Shown: piece by piece, positions 51,810-60,111 of the stretch
Numbering within the stretch: the first letter of the stretch is position 1
Layout: every line of letters begins with the position of its first letter
Assembly: GCF_026965555.1 (NCBI RefSeq)
Contig: NZ_CP114040.1
Span: 7,972,001-8,036,000 of the forward strand
Direction of reading: 5' to 3'
Length of the DNA stretch: 64,000 bases
Source: Nannocystis punicea
GTDB lineage: Bacteria; Myxococcota_A; Polyangia; Nannocystales; Nannocystaceae
Translations under genes and position numbers: made by a program
The notes under the pieces: generated by a model
The model's input: only the letters and a program-made list of their open reading frames with translations
Database searches by the model: none
What the model was told of the DNA's origin: nothing

Positions 51810-52718
51810 ATGCGCCCTCGCCTCGCCTGCCCGTCGCTCCTCCGCCCCGCCCTCCTCCGCCGCTCCGGCGCCCTGGCCCTCTGCGGCCTGCTGGCCTGCG
51901 GCGACAGCGGCTCGGCCGGCAGCGACGGCGACAGCCAGGCCACCACCCAGAGCGAGACCGGCGAGACCGCCGAGCCGGTGGTGTGCGGCGACGGCGAGAT
52001 CGCGGGCGCCGAGGTCTGCGACGACGGGGCCGACAACGGCGTCGGCGGCAAGTGCAAGGCCGACTGCAGCGGCCTGCTGGTGGCGACCGTCGAGGGCGAC
52101 GCGATCCCGTTCGACGCCAGCCCCAACGGGCGCATCGCCGGCGCGCAGGTCTCGATCCTCGAGTTCCCCGACCGCAGCGTGGTGACCGCGGCCGACGGCA
52201 AGTTCAAGTTCGAGGGCCTGCCGGTCGGCGCCGACGTCACTCTGACGATGACCCACCCCGACTATCACCCGATCCAGACCGGCACCCACGTCGTCCCGGA
52301 GGAGGGCCTGCAGCGGATCACCTTCCAGGCGGTCACCCACGCGATCTACGACGCCCTGGCCGCGATCGTCATGGTCACCCCCGACGAGGAGAAATACTGT
52401 CAGATGGTCACGACAGTCACCCGCGTCGGCAAGTCGATCTACGACGCGGGCGCCCACGGCGAGGCCGACGTGGTCGTGACCCTCGACCCGCCGCTGCCGG
52501 CCGAGAACGGCCCGATCTACTTCAACTCGAGCGTCATCCCCGAGCCGGGCCTGACCCGGACCAGCGACGACGGCGGCGTGCTGTTCATCCAGGTGCCCCC
52601 GGGCGAGTACACCTGGACCGCCACCAAGGCCGGCGCCGAATTCCTCCCGGTGCGCATGAAGTGCCGCGCGGGCTGGCTGATCAACGCCTCGCCGCCGTGG
52701 GGCCTGCAGCGGCTGTGA
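51810..52718 (+). CDS. Lipoprotein with carboxypeptidase-regulatory-like domain, 302 aa
   Basis: ATG 51810 starts a basic leader and 'SGALALCGLLACGDSGSAGS', a lipoprotein signal with LLAC lipobox. Then comes a Ser/Thr/Gly linker and a Cys-rich motif 'CGDGEIAGAEVCDDGADNGV' (myxobacterial DUF4215-like Cys repeat). The domain 'GRIAGAQVSILEFPDRSVVT' with 'GKFKFEGLPVGADVTLTM' is a carboxypeptidase-regulatory/CnaB-like beta-sandwich. The C-terminal half has a similar 'VLFIQVPPGEYTWTATKAGA' strand. Likely surface displayed; function unknown. Upstream lies the 68-bp tandem repeat. Confidence 0.85.
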   Translation: MRPRLACPSLLRPALLRRSGALALCGLLACGDSGSAGSDGDSQATTQSETGETAEPVVCGDGEIAGAEVCDDGADNGVGGKCKADCSGLLVATVEGDAIPFDASPNGRIAGAQVSILEFPDRSVVTAADGKFKFEGLPVGADVTLTMTHPDYHPIQTGTHVVPEEGLQRITFQAVTHAIYDALAAIVMVTPDEEKYCQMVTTVTRVGKSIYDAGAHGEADVVVTLDPPLPAENGPIYFNSSVIPEPGLTRTSDDGGVLFIQVPPGEYTWTATKAGAEFLPVRMKCRAGWLINASPPWGLQRL

Positions 52719-52738
52719 GCCGCGGACCGGCGCGCCGG

Positions 52739-53239
52739 CTAACCGGACGCCGGGTCTTCGTCCCCGCGGGCGAGGTCGCGCCGATAGCCCGCCAGCGCCC
52801 GCTCGTAGCCGTCGAACGCGCCCGGGCGGGCGGCCTCGAGGGCGCACTGGAGCATCGTCGCCAGGGCCTCGCGCGAGCGACCCGCGGACGCCAGCGCCAG
52901 CGCCAGGAAGGCGGCGAACGGCGCGTAACCCGGGTCCTCCGCGAGCGCCCGCGCGAACACTGCGACCGCCTCGTCGTGGCGGCCGACGTTCCGCAGGGTC
53001 GAGCCGAGGCCGACCGTGAACGGACGCCGCTCCTGCGCCGGCACGCCGAGGCGGCGCGCAGCCTCGTAATGAACGATCGCCCGCGCCTCCTCGCCCGCGC
53101 GATCGAGCCCGTACGCCGCCTCGATCTGGACCTCGACGTCGCCCGGTCGCCGGGCCACCAGCGCGCACGCGGCCGCGAGGTGCTCCGCGTGTCGATGAGC
53201 GTCCCGTAGCGCCCGCAGCCTGACAACCTCGTCGTCCAT
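52739..53239 (-). CDS. TPR protein (TPR_5-like), 166 aa
   Basis: ATG 53239 (MDDEVVRL) is chosen over 53326 because the extra residues are Pro-rich and overlap the palindrome region. Consecutive helical hairpins: 'RHAEHLAAACALVARRPGDV', 'AGEEARAIVHYEAARRLGV', then 'TVGLGSTLRNVGRHDEAVAV' and 'FAAFLALALASAGRSREALA'. 'GYGSTLRNVGRxDEAV' is a hallmark of the widespread ~120-200 residue TPR_5 family. Cytoplasmic scaffold; partner unknown. Convergent with the preceding lipoprotein gene. Confidence 0.85.
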   Translation of the reverse strand: MDDEVVRLRALRDAHRHAEHLAAACALVARRPGDVEVQIEAAYGLDRAGEEARAIVHYEAARRLGVPAQERRPFTVGLGSTLRNVGRHDEAVAVFARALAEDPGYAPFAAFLALALASAGRSREALATMLQCALEAARPGAFDGYERALAGYRRDLARGDEDPASG

Positions 53240-53308
53240 GTCGCTCTCCGCGAGCGAGGGTAACTCAATCGCAGGCTCTCGCGGGTGAGAAGGATCTCGA
53301 CCCGGCGG

Positions 53309-53328
53309 CGGTGTCCCAACGGACATGT
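53309..53328. terminator. Copy of the dispersed 8-4-8 palindrome between two leftward genes
   Basis: CGGTGTCC-CAAC-GGACATGT, 25 nt downstream of the stop of the Cys-rich lipoprotein gene and 69 nt upstream of the TPR gene start. Five or six pairs form. An additional inverted pair, TGTCCTG (53325-53331) with CAGGACA (53344-53350), lies right next to it. Confidence 0.5.
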
Positions 53329-53353
53329 CCTGAAAGACACACCCAGGACAGGC

Positions 53354-54367
53354 TCAAGGCGGCGGCAGACAGCGACCGAGGTGCTCCTTTCCGGGCACCT
53401 CGCCCGGGGCGAACAGCGGCACGCACTCGAGCCCCTGCCCGGGACAGGTGTTCGGCGCGAACACGTCGCAGAACGGGATGCAGCAGCCGATGAAGTTCGG
53501 GTCGCAGAAGGGCACCAGCTCGATCTCGAGGCAGCCGAGGCCGGGCTTGCAGACGTTGGCGAACTCGCACGGATCGAACGCGTGGCCGGCGTCCTCGCTG
53601 GCATCGCCCGCGCACACGAACTGCACCGGCTCCGGCGAGAGGAACACGCAGACGCTCCCCTCGCGGCAGGTCTCGGGATCGAGCGGATCGCAGCCGGGCA
53701 CGCACGGGATCAGGTTGCCGTCGAAGCCGATCTCGCACGAGCTCTCGCTGGGACAGATCGGGTCGCGCTCGCTGCCGGTGCACATGGCGATGCAGGTGCC
53801 CGTGAGGCTCACCGGGTCGACGTCCCAGCACATGCGGTGCGCGCCGCAGGTGTCCTCGCCGCTCATCAGCGAGCCGAACACCTGGCACGGCTGGCCGACG
53901 TCGCCCGGGTTCGGGACGATGTCGACGCAGCGGCTATGGTTCCACGCGACCCCGTCGTCCGAGGCCGAGGCGCACTTCTGTCCCGCGGGACAGTCGTTCT
54001 GCCACAGGTCGCAATTCGGGGTCGGGCCGCCCGCGTCCGGCACGACCACGAAGGTCTGTCCGCCGCCGTCGGTCTCGACCGGCCCGGTCGCCGCTGCCGT
54101 GACCTCGGAGGTCGAAGGGATCGGCTCCGGCACCCCGGTGGTGACGGCTCCGCTGGTCGTGCCGCCGCTGGTCGACGGCGGCGCCCCCGAGCCCGCGCTG
54201 GTGATCGACACCGAACTGCCCGCCGACCCGTCGCCCGGGCCGCTCGAGTCGACGCCCGAGGACCCGCTCGCGCTGCTCGGGTCGTCGAGCGGACGGCCGG
54301 TACAGCCGGCCAGCAGCAGCAGCGCGACGGCACGCGCGGCCGAGATCATGGATGTCCGAATCGACAT
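53354..54367 (-). CDS. Cys-rich lipoprotein with Ser/Gly-rich stalk, 337 aa
   Basis: ATG 54367 (or 54349) gives 'ISAARAVALLLLAGCTGRPL', a lipoprotein signal with LAGC lipobox. A ~95-residue Ser/Gly/Thr/Pro stalk follows, then a ~220-residue domain with about 24 Cys in short motifs ('CDLWQNDCPAGQKC', 'CETEGDG..C'-type spacing, 'CDPLDPETCREGSVC', 'CDPNFIGCCIPFC'). This is a pattern common to large families of Nannocystis/Polyangium outer-surface proteins. No enzymatic motif. Probably structurally stabilised by disulfides and exposed to the medium. Confidence 0.85.
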   Translation of the reverse strand: MSIRTSMISAARAVALLLLAGCTGRPLDDPSSASGSSGVDSSGPGDGSAGSSVSITSAGSGAPPSTSGGTTSGAVTTGVPEPIPSTSEVTAAATGPVETDGGGQTFVVVPDAGGPTPNCDLWQNDCPAGQKCASASDDGVAWNHSRCVDIVPNPGDVGQPCQVFGSLMSGEDTCGAHRMCWDVDPVSLTGTCIAMCTGSERDPICPSESSCEIGFDGNLIPCVPGCDPLDPETCREGSVCVFLSPEPVQFVCAGDASEDAGHAFDPCEFANVCKPGLGCLEIELVPFCDPNFIGCCIPFCDVFAPNTCPGQGLECVPLFAPGEVPGKEHLGRCLPPP

Positions 54368-54937
54368 GTTCACAAAGACCTGTTCCAAGAGATAGGCACG
54401 GAGTACCGGCCGCGCCGCCGGTTCGTGGATCCTGGCAGAGGTTTTCAGGGCTGCCAAGACGCCTGGACCACGGGCGGAAGACTGCAGCGCGACTTCGCCC
54501 GCCGGCGGCCACGCCCCGGAGGCGCAGGGCGGTGAAGCGCCGGGTGACGGCCCGCACGGAGCGGCGGGTCGAGTCCGCCGCGGACGGCGGGCCCTCGTGC
54601 CGGGCGCTCTCCCTTCGCGAACAACCTGGCGCTCAGGACAGGCGAGCCTCGCGTGCGAAGGGCCTGCGCGCGGCGGATGCTCCCGCCGGGTCCCCTGCGC
54701 TCGGGCAAGCTCGACGAGGCCCGGGGGTTCGCAGCTGCGTCGAGGCGGGCCCGACAACGCGCCGCAGGTGTGACTCGATCCGCGGTGAGCGCCTGGATCG
54801 GAGCGCTCGCGGGTTCATCGCGCGATTGCAGCCCGTGTGTCCCGGGACAATCGACCTTCCTCGGTCTCTGGCATGAGGTTGTCAGCCGCCGCAAGCTCCC
54901 CCCGTGCCCCCAATCCTTTGAAACTGCGAGCCCCGCC
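54368..54937. other. 570-nt divergent intergenic region with one weak palindrome
   Basis: Between the Cys-rich lipoprotein gene and the small secreted protein gene. Frames are Arg/Pro-rich. A degenerate 8-4-8 element ACCTGGCG-CTCA-GGACAGGC lies at 54624-54643; its stem is imperfect. It shares its CTCA loop and GGACAGG right-arm core with the copy at 57120, which hints at relatedness beyond the stem. No other structure found. Confidence 0.3.
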
Positions 54938-55291
54938 ATGGCGAAATCGTACGGTATCCGCAGCATCATCGTCGGCCTCGCCCTGGCGTTCACCAGCGGC
55001 GGCGTCATCCTCGGCTCCTGCGACGAGAGCCGAGCCCACCAGGTGCTGCAATGCATCCACGTCAGCAGCTTCCCCAACTACGAAGACTGCCACGACGCAG
55101 GGGCCGTTCCCAGCACCTGTGCGATGACGACGTGCCCCGAGGGCTACGTCCTGACGGGCGGAGGCGGCTCGTGCGCGGCTGGTGACCGCAAGCTGAAGGC
55201 GCTCTATCCGACCGACGCGGGGGGCTTCGGGATCATGTGCGAGCAACAGGGAGTCGGTCCGATCGCTACCGCGATCTGTTGCAAGCTCTAG
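54938..55291 (+). CDS. Small secreted Cys-rich protein, 117 aa
   Basis: ATG 54938 starts 'MAKSYGIRSIIVGLALAFTS' followed by 'GGVILGSCDE', a signal peptide or membrane anchor. The mature ~85 residues contain nine Cys: 'VLQCIHVSSFPNYEDCHDAG', 'CAMTTCPEGYVLTGGGGSCA', 'IMCEQQGVGP' and terminal 'AICCKL'. The segment 'CPEGYVLTGGGGxC' and the ending '..ATAICCK' resemble small lectin-like or shufflon-like secreted domains, but I cannot assign a family. Promoter region lies in the long gap upstream. Confidence 0.65.
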   Translation: MAKSYGIRSIIVGLALAFTSGGVILGSCDESRAHQVLQCIHVSSFPNYEDCHDAGAVPSTCAMTTCPEGYVLTGGGGSCAAGDRKLKALYPTDAGGFGIMCEQQGVGPIATAICCKL

Positions 55292-55390
55292 CATTTCGTG
55301 CCCGACGCGGCACGAGCCCACGACGCGATCGCCGGCGGCGCCCCGGCGCGGCCCGGCGGCTCGTCCGAACTCCAGGACAGGTCGCAAGGA

Positions 55391-55410
55391 CCATGTCCTC
55401 GGGGACATTC
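55391..55410. terminator. Copy of the dispersed 8-4-8 palindrome between convergent genes
   Basis: CCATGTCC-TCGG-GGACATTC, in the gap between the stops at 55291 (rightward) and 55484 (leftward). The inner six pairs are perfect. Confidence 0.5.
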
Positions 55411-55483
55411 GACGACGGCGGCCCGTGGTCGGCCGCTCGGGCGCGGCCGCTGCTCGGTCGGCGTCGGGGACTCGCGCTGCGCC

Positions 55484-56767
55484 TCACGCTTCCTGCGGGA
55501 GCTTCGCCTCGGCGGCCAGCGCCGCCTCCTCGTCGCCGAGCGCGCGGTGGGCCTTGGCGACGTTGCGCCAGCCGTCGGCGAAGTCCGGCTCGACCTCGAG
55601 GTAGCGCTGGAGGTGATAGAGCGCGGGGCGCCAGCGTCCGAGCCCGACCAGCGCGTTGCCGAGGTTGTTGTGCGACGGGGCGTGGTCGGGGTCGACGAGG
55701 AGCGCCTCGCAATAGGCCTCCGCGCTCGCCTGGTCGTCCTCGATCGCGCAGCCGCACTGGAAGTGCACGTCGGCGTCGTGGCTGTTGCGTCCGCGCAGCG
55801 CGGCGAAGTGCGCCGCGCCGTCGGCCTCGCGGTCGAGCTCGTGCAAGATCCGGAAACCCGCGTTGAAGCTCTTGTAGTAGTTGCAGCGCGGCCCGAACAG
55901 GCGCTTGCCCTCGCAGAGCTTGCCCAGCGCCTCGTCGTCGAGCGCCTCCGGGTCGTCGCGGTCGCGGTTGGCCACGCCGATCGCGGTCAGGGACGGCCGC
56001 GCGGCCACCAGGGCCGGGAGCACCGCGTTGTGGCTCGGGCCCCAGAAGCCCAGCTCGGTGATCTGCGCCGGCACGGCCGCCGCGGCCGCCGGATCGATCG
56101 GCGTCGAGCTCTCCCACGCGAGTCGGCGCAGCTGCGGGAGGTGGGCCTGGTGCAGCGTGGCCAGCACCTCGGCGTCGGGCTCGTGGTCGCCGGGCGTCAT
56201 CACCCGGATCCACAGGCTCGTCAGCTGCGGCAGATCGAGCCCGGCGAGCGACGACGTCGGGTCGACGTAGAACTCGAGCACCAGCTCGGTCGCGTAGGAG
56301 AGCGCGTTGGCGGCCGCCACCATGCGCGCCGAGTTCTCGCTCTCGTCGAAGATCTCGCCGCTGTCCGGGTCGACGTTCTCGGCGTCGAGGTGAAATCGCG
56401 TGACCCGCAGCGGGTGGCGAGCCGCGGCCTCGATCCACGCGTCCGTCTCGTCGTCGAGCAGCAGCTCGATCTCCTCGAGCCGCGCCAGCGCCGGCGCGGC
56501 CGCGATCTCGGGCCACAACGCGGCCGCCTCGCGGGTCTTCAGGGTGACCCGCCGCACCCAGCCGTCGAAGATCGCCACCGGCCTGTCTTTCGGCAGCGGG
56601 CCGAGCAGCTCGGCGCGGGCCTGCTTGAGCAGCTGCTGGCCGCGCTTCACCTGCTTGGCGTCGAATTCGACCTGGCCGCGCGTCGACAGGAACTCGAGCA
56701 GCTTGGTGTGCTTCGGCCCGACCGGATCGCCCGGCTGAACGGTGGACTGGGACTTTGATTTCGCCAT
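55484..56767 (-). CDS. TPR/LRR-like repeat protein, 427 aa
   Basis: ATG 56767 (MAKSKSQ) follows clearly non-coding sequence. Residues ~15-70 form a helical N-terminus ('HTKLLEFLSTRGQVEFDAKQ'). Residues ~75-270 alternate short leucine-bearing strands such as 'LARLEEIELLLDDETDAWIE' and 'PLRVTRFHLDAENVD', like the LRR-companion domains of myxobacteria. The C-terminal ~110 residues are TPRs ('PSHNNLGNALVGLGRWRPAL' and 'WRNVAKAHRALGDEEAALAA'). No signal peptide. A cytoplasmic scaffold; the combination is typical of myxobacteria but its role is unknown. Confidence 0.75.
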   Translation of the reverse strand: MAKSKSQSTVQPGDPVGPKHTKLLEFLSTRGQVEFDAKQVKRGQQLLKQARAELLGPLPKDRPVAIFDGWVRRVTLKTREAAALWPEIAAAPALARLEEIELLLDDETDAWIEAAARHPLRVTRFHLDAENVDPDSGEIFDESENSARMVAAANALSYATELVLEFYVDPTSSLAGLDLPQLTSLWIRVMTPGDHEPDAEVLATLHQAHLPQLRRLAWESSTPIDPAAAAAVPAQITELGFWGPSHNAVLPALVAARPSLTAIGVANRDRDDPEALDDEALGKLCEGKRLFGPRCNYYKSFNAGFRILHELDREADGAAHFAALRGRNSHDADVHFQCGCAIEDDQASAEAYCEALLVDPDHAPSHNNLGNALVGLGRWRPALYHLQRYLEVEPDFADGWRNVAKAHRALGDEEAALAAEAKLPQEA

Positions 56768-57415
56768 CGATGAAACTGGAGATTGGGGGTTGTCTCGGCG
56801 GTACGCGACGATCGACGCACCACGCGCGAAACCTAGCACGTCGCCGGTTCGCCCCGGACGCGCGGCCGCGGCCCGGCTGCGACGAGGCACGCGTTGCCTC
56901 ACTCTGCCAGTGTGACCGCGGCGGGTCGCCGCCTCGACGCACGGGTCTTCCACCCCGGGGATGCCATGACCGCGGGCTCGCGGTTCATCGCGGTGCGAGG
57001 TGTACGACGGCCGGTGAACGCCGTCGCGGCGCTCCGGAGGTTGCGAGCGACGGATGGCCGGGCAGGGCCTCGACCTGCGTCCCTCGACGCCCTGCTGGTT
57101 CGCCCGCGACGCTGCCCACACCTTGCCCTCAGGACAGGTCACCGCCGCCCTGGCGACCGAGGCCGGAGCGGGCCTCGCCTCCGCGCCGGTCGCCCTCGCG
57201 CGGGCTCCCGCGCCGGGGCACGCACGTGCCCGCCGGGGCCGTTACGGCCCAGGCTGGCGCCGGCGACGATTTTCGGCCAAGCTCCCCGTCGCCTCCGGCC
57301 AGGCCCCTCCCGTGCACTGAATTCCGCCCCCCCGGTTCATCGCTGGTTCGCCGCGCGCTCACCATGAGCGCTCGCGGCGGCGTCGGGAATTTCAGTCGCT
57401 CGGGAGCTCACGGCC
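56768..57415. other. 648-nt divergent intergenic region
   Basis: Between the TPR/LRR gene and the metallophosphoesterase gene. Frames are Arg/Ala/Pro-rich. It holds the palindrome copy at 57120-57139. On the minus strand the sequence just after that copy can be aligned loosely with the sequence after the copy at 48741, hinting at a repeat longer than the hairpin. No gene or RNA recognised. Confidence 0.35.
57120..57139. repeat. Copy of the dispersed 8-4-8 palindrome in a divergent gap
   Basis: ACCTTGCC-CTCA-GGACAGGT. Outer three pairs (ACC/GGT) are good, the middle less so. Not next to a stop codon, unlike most copies. Confidence 0.4.
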
Positions 57416-58030
57416 ATGCGCCTCGGCTTGATCTCGGACATTCATGCGGACCATCGCGCCCTGCTGCGGGCGCTCGCCATCCTCGAAGACCACGGGGTCG
57501 ACAAGGTCGTGTGCCTGGGCGACCTGGTCGAGAAGGGGCCCGACGGCGAGCGGGTCGTCGACACCCTGCACAATCACCTCGTGGTGTGCGTCCGCGGCAA
57601 TCATGACGACAACGCGGTGCGCCGCTACCACGAGCGCGACCCGGCCGACCAGGAGCCGCGGCTCGGCGCCGACGCTGTGGCCTTCCTCGAGTCGCTGCCG
57701 CACGAGCGCGCCTATTGCTGGGAGGGGGTGCACGTGGTGCTCAGCCACATCGCCCCCGGCGGCGGCGACGAGCCCGTCCTGCCCGAGCAGCTGCCGAAGC
57801 GCCTCAAGCGAGCCCTGCGCGGCTACGACGCGGACCTGGTGCTGCTCGGCCACACGCACCGGCCGATGAACGTCCGCCACGGCCCCCTGCAATTCGTCAA
57901 CCCCGGGTCGGTGGCCGGCACGCGCCTGCGCGACAGCCACACCTGCGCGATCGTCGAGCTGCCCTCGCTGGCGGTCGAGGTCGTCTCGTTGCACGACGAC
58001 TCGCCCGTGCCGCTGCCGCCGCTGCGATAG
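57416..58030 (+). CDS. Calcineurin-like metallophosphoesterase (YfcE/MJ0936 type), 204 aa
   Basis: Dinuclear-metal phosphodiesterase. The five motifs are intact: 'LISDIHADHRA' with Asp8 and His10, 'CLGDLVEKGP', 'VRGNHDDNAV', 'VVLSHIAPGG' and 'VLLGHTHRPMNVR'. 'FVNPGSVAGTRLRDSHTCAI' is the usual closing strand of the YfcE/Mre11-like small branch. Length normal, cytoplasmic. The natural substrate of such enzymes is often unknown. Followed by a palindrome 9 nt after the stop. Confidence 0.93.
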   Translation: MRLGLISDIHADHRALLRALAILEDHGVDKVVCLGDLVEKGPDGERVVDTLHNHLVVCVRGNHDDNAVRRYHERDPADQEPRLGADAVAFLESLPHERAYCWEGVHVVLSHIAPGGGDEPVLPEQLPKRLKRALRGYDADLVLLGHTHRPMNVRHGPLQFVNPGSVAGTRLRDSHTCAIVELPSLAVEVVSLHDDSPVPLPPLR

Positions 58031-58039
58031 AATCATCGT

Positions 58040-58059
58040 ACATGTCCAAAAGGACATGC
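58040..58059. terminator. Copy of the dispersed 8-4-8 palindrome between convergent genes
   Basis: ACATGTCC-AAAA-GGACATGC, with seven perfect pairs. It starts 9 nt after the phosphoesterase stop and ends 36 nt before the stop of the convergent LysR-type gene, so it can serve both. Confidence 0.65.
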
Positions 58060-58095
58060 ATCGACGCTCGCCGCGCTCGCCGTCGGCGGCGCCCG

Positions 58096-59016
58096 TCACT
58101 TCGGCGCCATCGCCCGCGCGATCTGCTGGATGTGCGCGCGGGCGAAGCGACACGGCGGGTCGTCGTCGCTGGCGACCGGCCACAGCATCTCGAAGGTCCC
58201 GAGCGGCACGGGGAACGGCAGCGGCGTGGTGCGCAGGTGCGGCCGGACCTTGCGGATCTGCTCGGCCACCAGCACCGGCACGGTCGCCAGCAGGGCCGTG
58301 CCGTCGACCAGCGCGCCGAGGTTGGCGAACGAGGACACCGAGCAGCGGATGTTCCGCGTCTTGCCCAGGAAGTCCTCGACGACGCCGCGCAGGTCGCCGT
58401 TGTACGACACGATGACGTGCTCGCGCGCGAAGTACTCGCGCTCGCTCAGCTTGCGCAGGCGAGCGTGGCGCGGATCGTACAGGCAGGTGAAGCCGCCGGA
58501 GATCAGGCGCTCGCGCCGGATCGAGGTCGGCAATTCGTCGGCGACCGTGACCGCGGCGTCGAGGCCCGCGGCCAGGGCGGCGCCCACGGTGCGGAACTGG
58601 ACCGGGATCGCCACGACGCGCATGTGCGGGGCCTCGAGCGCGAGGACCTGCAGCAGGCGCGGCAACAGCCACAGCTCGGCGGAGTCGGACAGGCCGAGCC
58701 GCAGGGTGCGCTCGCTGGTCGACGGATCGAACGACGGAGCGGCGAGCGCCGCGTCGATCAGCGGCTGCAGGTGCGGCTGGACGCCCGCCCGCAAGCGCTC
58801 GCCGCGGCTCGTCAGCACCAGGCCGCGACCGCTGCGCACGAACAGCGGCGCGCCCACGGCCGTGGTCAGCCGGCGCAGCGCCGCGCTGACGGCCGGCTGC
58901 GTCAGGTACAGCCGCCGCGCCGCCTCGGTCACGCTGCCGACCTCGGCCACCACGGCGAACACGCGCAGCAGGTTCAGGTCGAGGTCCCGTCCATAACTGT
59001 TGTTCATGTTTCCCAT
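58096..59016 (-). CDS. LysR-family transcriptional regulator, 306 aa
   Basis: N-terminal winged helix: 'DLNLLRVFAVVAEVGSVTEA' and 'ARRLYLTQPAVSAALRRLTT', the LysR signature with 'LTQPAVS' as recognition helix. A linker helix and the periplasmic-binding-like co-inducer domain follow (~95-300), with 'LRLGLSDSAELWLLPRLLQV' opening it. The start is ATG 59016 or 59007 (MNNSYGRD). It is divergent from the aldo-keto reductase gene across a 48-nt gap, the standard layout for a LysR protein that controls its neighbour. Confidence 0.93.
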   Translation of the reverse strand: MGNMNNSYGRDLDLNLLRVFAVVAEVGSVTEAARRLYLTQPAVSAALRRLTTAVGAPLFVRSGRGLVLTSRGERLRAGVQPHLQPLIDAALAAPSFDPSTSERTLRLGLSDSAELWLLPRLLQVLALEAPHMRVVAIPVQFRTVGAALAAGLDAAVTVADELPTSIRRERLISGGFTCLYDPRHARLRKLSEREYFAREHVIVSYNGDLRGVVEDFLGKTRNIRCSVSSFANLGALVDGTALLATVPVLVAEQIRKVRPHLRTTPLPFPVPLGTFEMLWPVASDDDPPCRFARAHIQQIARAMAPK

Positions 59017-59064
59017 ACATCCTATTCACTGGGAAGATGCGACGCCAGGGGTTAGATAGAGGCC
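59017..59064. promoter_or_regulatory. Shared divergent promoter region of lysR-type and aldo-keto reductase genes
   Basis: Forty-eight bases, less GC-rich than the surroundings (ACATCCTATTCACTGGG), must hold both promoters and the LysR site. The canonical T-N11-A box is not obvious at this length. Confidence 0.4.
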
Positions 59065-60066
59065 ATGACGACTCGCACGACGAAGCTCGGTACCCACGGC
59101 CCCGCCGTCTTCCCGCTCGCTCTCGGTTGCATGGGCCTCGGCGCCGGCAGCTGGTACGGCGTCCGCGACGACGCCGAGGGCATCGCCACCATCCACGCCG
59201 CCCTCGAGCGCGGCGTCAACCTGCTCGACACCGGCGACTTCTACGGCATGGGCAAGAACGAGCTGCTGGTCGGCAAGGCGATCGCCGGCCGCCGCGACCG
59301 CGTCCTGCTCAGCGTGAAGTACGGCGGCCAGCGCGGGCCCGACGGCGCCTTCCTCGGCTTCGACGCCAGCCCGGTCGCGACCAAGAGCGCGCTGGCCTAC
59401 AGCCTGACGCGCCTCGGCGTCGACTACATCGACATCTACCGCCCGGCCCGCCTCGACCCGCGCGTGCCGATCGAGGACACCATCGGCGCGCTGGCCGAGC
59501 TGGTGAAGGCGGGCTACATCCGCTACATCAGCCTGTCGGAGGTGGGCGCCGAGACGATCGCCCGCGCCGCCGCCGTGCACCCGCTGTGCGACCTGCAGAT
59601 CGAGTACGGCCTGGCGAGCCGCGGGCCGGAGGCGACGATCATCCCGGCGCTGCGAACCCACGGGATGGCGATGACGGCCTACGGGGTGCTGTCGCGCGGG
59701 CTCCTGACCGGCAGCAAGCCGGCGGGCGACGACATGCGGGCCCACCTGCCCCGCTTCAGCGGCGACAACGCCGTCAAGAACCAACCGCTGGTCGCGGCCC
59801 TGCACCGCCTGGCCGCCGCCAGGAGCGTCTCGCCGGCGCAGCTCGCGATCGCCTGGGCGCGGGCCAAGGGGGCCGCGCAGGGCGTGACGGTGATCCCGAC
59901 GATCGGCTCGCGCACGCCGCAGCAGATCGAGGACGCCATCGCCGCAGTGGCGATCGAGCTGACCGCCGCCGAGGTCGCGGAGCTCGAGACCGCAGTGCCC
60001 GCGACGGCCGTGGCCGGCGAGCGCTACCCGGCGCCGATGATGGCGCACCTCGACAGCGAGCGGTAG
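59065..60066 (+). CDS. Aldo/keto reductase, 333 aa
   Basis: NADPH-dependent TIM-barrel carbonyl reductase. 'PLALGCMGLGAGSWYGVRDD' and 'GVNLLDTGDFYGMGKNELLV' hold the catalytic Asp and Tyr, and 'RVLLSVKYGGQ' the Lys. The position of the catalytic His in many family members (LHRxD) reads 'IYRPARLDPRVPIEDTIGAL', as in a known YakC-like branch where His is absent. The C-terminal NADPH-binding motif is 'AQGVTVIPTIGSRTPQQIED'. Likely controlled by the divergent LysR-type regulator. Substrate unknown. Confidence 0.92.
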   Translation: MTTRTTKLGTHGPAVFPLALGCMGLGAGSWYGVRDDAEGIATIHAALERGVNLLDTGDFYGMGKNELLVGKAIAGRRDRVLLSVKYGGQRGPDGAFLGFDASPVATKSALAYSLTRLGVDYIDIYRPARLDPRVPIEDTIGALAELVKAGYIRYISLSEVGAETIARAAAVHPLCDLQIEYGLASRGPEATIIPALRTHGMAMTAYGVLSRGLLTGSKPAGDDMRAHLPRFSGDNAVKNQPLVAALHRLAAARSVSPAQLAIAWARAKGAAQGVTVIPTIGSRTPQQIEDAIAAVAIELTAAEVAELETAVPATAVAGERYPAPMMAHLDSER

Positions 60067-60111
60067 CTCGCCGTTCGGTCCTATGAATAAAGCCCCTGCC
60101 GCCGCTCCCGG

